Shown here: positions 5,199 to 5,992 of the stretch, in pieces
How the letters are laid out: every line of letters begins with the position of its first letter
Position numbering within the stretch: the stretch's first letter is position 1
DNA from: a bacterium
Lineage (GTDB): Bacteria; UBP15; UBA6099; DSWB01
Direction of reading: 5' to 3'
Assembly (NCBI GenBank): GCA_020061125.1
Contig: JAGUYV010000372.1
Coordinates: 1-5,992 of the forward strand
DNA: 5,992 nucleotides
The notes under the pieces: model-generated
What the model was told of the DNA's origin: nothing
Databases searched by the model: none
Seen by the model: only the letters and a program-made list of their open reading frames with translations
Program-made: the position numbers and the translations under genes

Positions 5199-5660
5199 TC
5201 AACTGCCGTTCCCTCGCGCCACGCCGCGCGACAGATGTTCGAGCCGTTCCCCGTCCGGCGGGTAGCCCGTGAAATAGCCTTTGACAACCACGGTTCCCTG
5301 CTGGTTCGCGCACTCGAAATCCACGCGCACCTTGTACCGGTCCGAGACTTCGGCGACCACGGCCTCGCATGTGATGGTGTCGCCCGCGAACACCGGGGCG
5401 GTGAAGTCCATGTGGAAGCGCGCGGCGAGCACGGCCCACTGCCCGCCGATGTGCGTGGCCATGGACGCCACCAGGAACCCCGGCACGATGGGACGGGCGA
5501 ATTTCGTGAGCGCGCAGAACGCAGCGTCCGTGTGGTGCGGGTTCATGTCCCCGCTCAAGCCCACGAAGAGTTGCGAGTCGGTTTCCGTAAAGGTGCGCGT
5601 GAGCAGGGCGCGGTCTCCGGGTTTGAGTTTGCTGGTCACATTGCCGCGGGTCTGAATCAT
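5199..5660 (-). CDS. MaoC-like hydratase (hot-dog fold, (R)-enoyl-CoA hydratase type)
   Basis: The 153-residue protein (from ATG 5660) fits a single hot-dog-domain MaoC hydratase. The signature is LKPGDRALLTRTFTETD (residues 12-28), then the hydratase motif SGDMNPHHTD with D38 and H43 in the D-x4-H spacing of the PhaJ/MaoC catalytic dyad, and the later strand FHMDFTAPVFAGDTITCEA typical of the fold. Family members add water to 2-enoyl-CoA, giving (R)-3-hydroxyacyl-CoA, in fatty-acid, polyhydroxyalkanoate or other acyl-CoA metabolism. The actual substrate cannot be told. The usual His-Gly of the next motif is Pro-Gly here (IVPGFLVASM). An ATG at 5702 extends the frame by 14 residues, but a good -10 lies only 3 nt upstream of it, so that codon would fall at or before the transcript start. 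ATG 5660 has GGAG at 5674-5671. The reductase gene follows on the same strand. Confidence 0.85.
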   Translation of the reverse strand: MIQTRGNVTSKLKPGDRALLTRTFTETDSQLFVGLSGDMNPHHTDAAFCALTKFARPIVPGFLVASMATHIGGQWAVLAARFHMDFTAPVFAGDTITCEAVVAEVSDRYKVRVDFECANQQGTVVVKGYFTGYPPDGERLEHLSRGVARGNGS

Positions 5661-5670
5661 GGGCCGGGCG

Positions 5671-5674
5671 CTCC
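5671..5674 (-). promoter_or_regulatory. Probable ribosome site for the MaoC-like start at 5660
   Basis: GGAG on the minus strand lies 10 nt before ATG 5660-5658. The alternative ATG at 5702 has no purine-rich SD at proper spacing. Confidence 0.5.
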
Positions 5675-5705
5675 ATTTTCGCTTGGCGTTTTCGTGCTGC
5701 ATGCA

Positions 5706-5733
5706 ATTCTATCCGCGCAGCGCGCTTTTTCAA
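5706..5733 (-). promoter_or_regulatory. Sigma70-type promoter of the MaoC-like gene
   Basis: On the minus strand, TTGAAA (5733-5728) and TAGAAT (5711-5706) are separated by 16 nt; each matches five of six consensus bases. The spacer is strongly GC-rich and contains a GCGCGC/TGCGCG tract. Transcription should begin near 5699, which supports translation from ATG 5660 with a leader of about 40 nt. The reductase gene may be cotranscribed. Confidence 0.65.
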
Positions 5734-5793
5734 ATGCCTGGGACTGCGGTTTTTCCACAAGTTCTCCGGATTACGGGCTTTGCGGTTTCGGGT

Positions 5794-5799
5794 TATGAT
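5794..5799 (+). promoter_or_regulatory. Possible -10 element of a leaderless transcript
   Basis: TATGAT matches five of six -10 bases and ends 5 nt before the ATG at 5805, where transcription would be expected to start. No good -35 is visible at 16-18 nt upstream (TTACGG is the nearest). AAGG at 5800-5803 is only 1 nt from the ATG, too near to act as a normal SD. Confidence 0.4.
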
Positions 5800-5804
5800 A
5801 AGGC

Positions 5805-5992
5805 ATGAACAAATGGGCGTGGATATTGCTGCTGATTGCGCTTGCGGGGCGGGGCGCGGGGGCGTGCGAGGATTTGCGCTGGAGCGCGGATTCGATCTCG
5901 TTGTGCGGCGCGACCCTGGCGGTGGAGGACCTGTCGCCGGGATACTCGGTCGTGGATGCGTGCGCGTGGGGCGGGACCGCCATCGCCGCGCT
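5805..5992 (+). CDS. N-terminus of an exported protein, unknown function (3' truncated by window)
   Basis: An ATG at 5805 opens a frame that runs off the right edge, giving at least 62 residues. Its start is a clear signal peptide: MNKWAW, a hydrophobic LLLIALAG stretch (8-15) and probable signal peptidase I cleavage after AGA (residue 20), just before C21. C21 could alternatively be lipidated, but the -3 to -1 residues AGA are a poor lipobox. The mature part starts CEDLRWSADSISLCG and holds cysteines at 21, 34 and 54, so disulfides or a lipid anchor are possible. The visible part is too short for a family call. The gene is divergent from the MaoC-like gene, with about 60 bp between the two promoters. 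Translation may be leaderless. Confidence 0.65.
   Translation, partial: MNKWAWILLLIALAGRGAGACEDLRWSADSISLCGATLAVEDLSPGYSVVDACAWGGTAIAA

Noticed and set aside
5139-5798. A 219-codon plus-strand frame opposite the MaoC-like gene
   Set aside because: It is the antisense shadow of a recognised hydratase with an intact D-x4-H motif and its own promoter.
5771-5983. Minus-strand frame at the right end
   Set aside because: It opposes a frame with a textbook signal peptide and shows no features of its own.

Overview
The window is GC-rich bacterial DNA with Gram-negative-type signal peptides and lipoproteins. I cannot assign a taxon. A radical SAM/SPASM peptide-maturation cassette, an iron-sulfur flavoprotein-type reductase and dispersed TCCTGC-rich intergenic repeats would fit an anaerobic lineage such as Desulfobacterota or a PVC-type group, but this is inference.

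Region 1 (positions 2-1648, plus strand) is a compact RiPP (ribosomally made, post-translationally modified peptide) operon. It holds the C-terminal end of a protein that may be an HPr-kinase-like enzyme, a PqqD-type leader-binding protein overlapping it by 11 nt, a radical SAM/SPASM enzyme 10 nt further on, and a 55-residue Cys-containing peptide gene at 1481-1648. That small gene is easily missed and has the layout of the precursor. PqqD would present the precursor leader to the radical SAM enzyme, which would modify the core (C32, C35, C47). The kinase-like protein is an accessory of unknown role.

Region 2 (1649-2159) is 511 bp of convergent intergenic DNA with no gene. It contains a long direct repeat in two copies (about 1737-1840 and 2047-2159), TCCTGC microrepeats, and a tandemly duplicated hairpin unit (1830-1880, 1918-1967) whose stems differ by a compensatory base-pair change. 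A weak terminator-like hairpin for the minus-strand operon lies in the second copy.

Region 3 (2160-4317, minus strand) is a two-gene operon driven by a good sigma70-type promoter (-35 at 4387-4392, -10 at 4365-4370). It encodes a 552-residue exported protein (Gly/Ser-rich beta domain followed by a long charged helical region) and, 16 nt after it, a 160-residue lipoprotein. I recognise neither; they probably act together in the envelope.

Region 4 (4464-5711, minus strand) holds a MaoC-type hot-dog hydratase with its own promoter and, 75 nt downstream, an NADPH-dependent FMN reductase/iron-sulfur flavoprotein family gene. Region 5 (5794-5992, plus strand) is the divergent start of an exported protein, possibly translated from a leaderless mRNA, that runs off the window.
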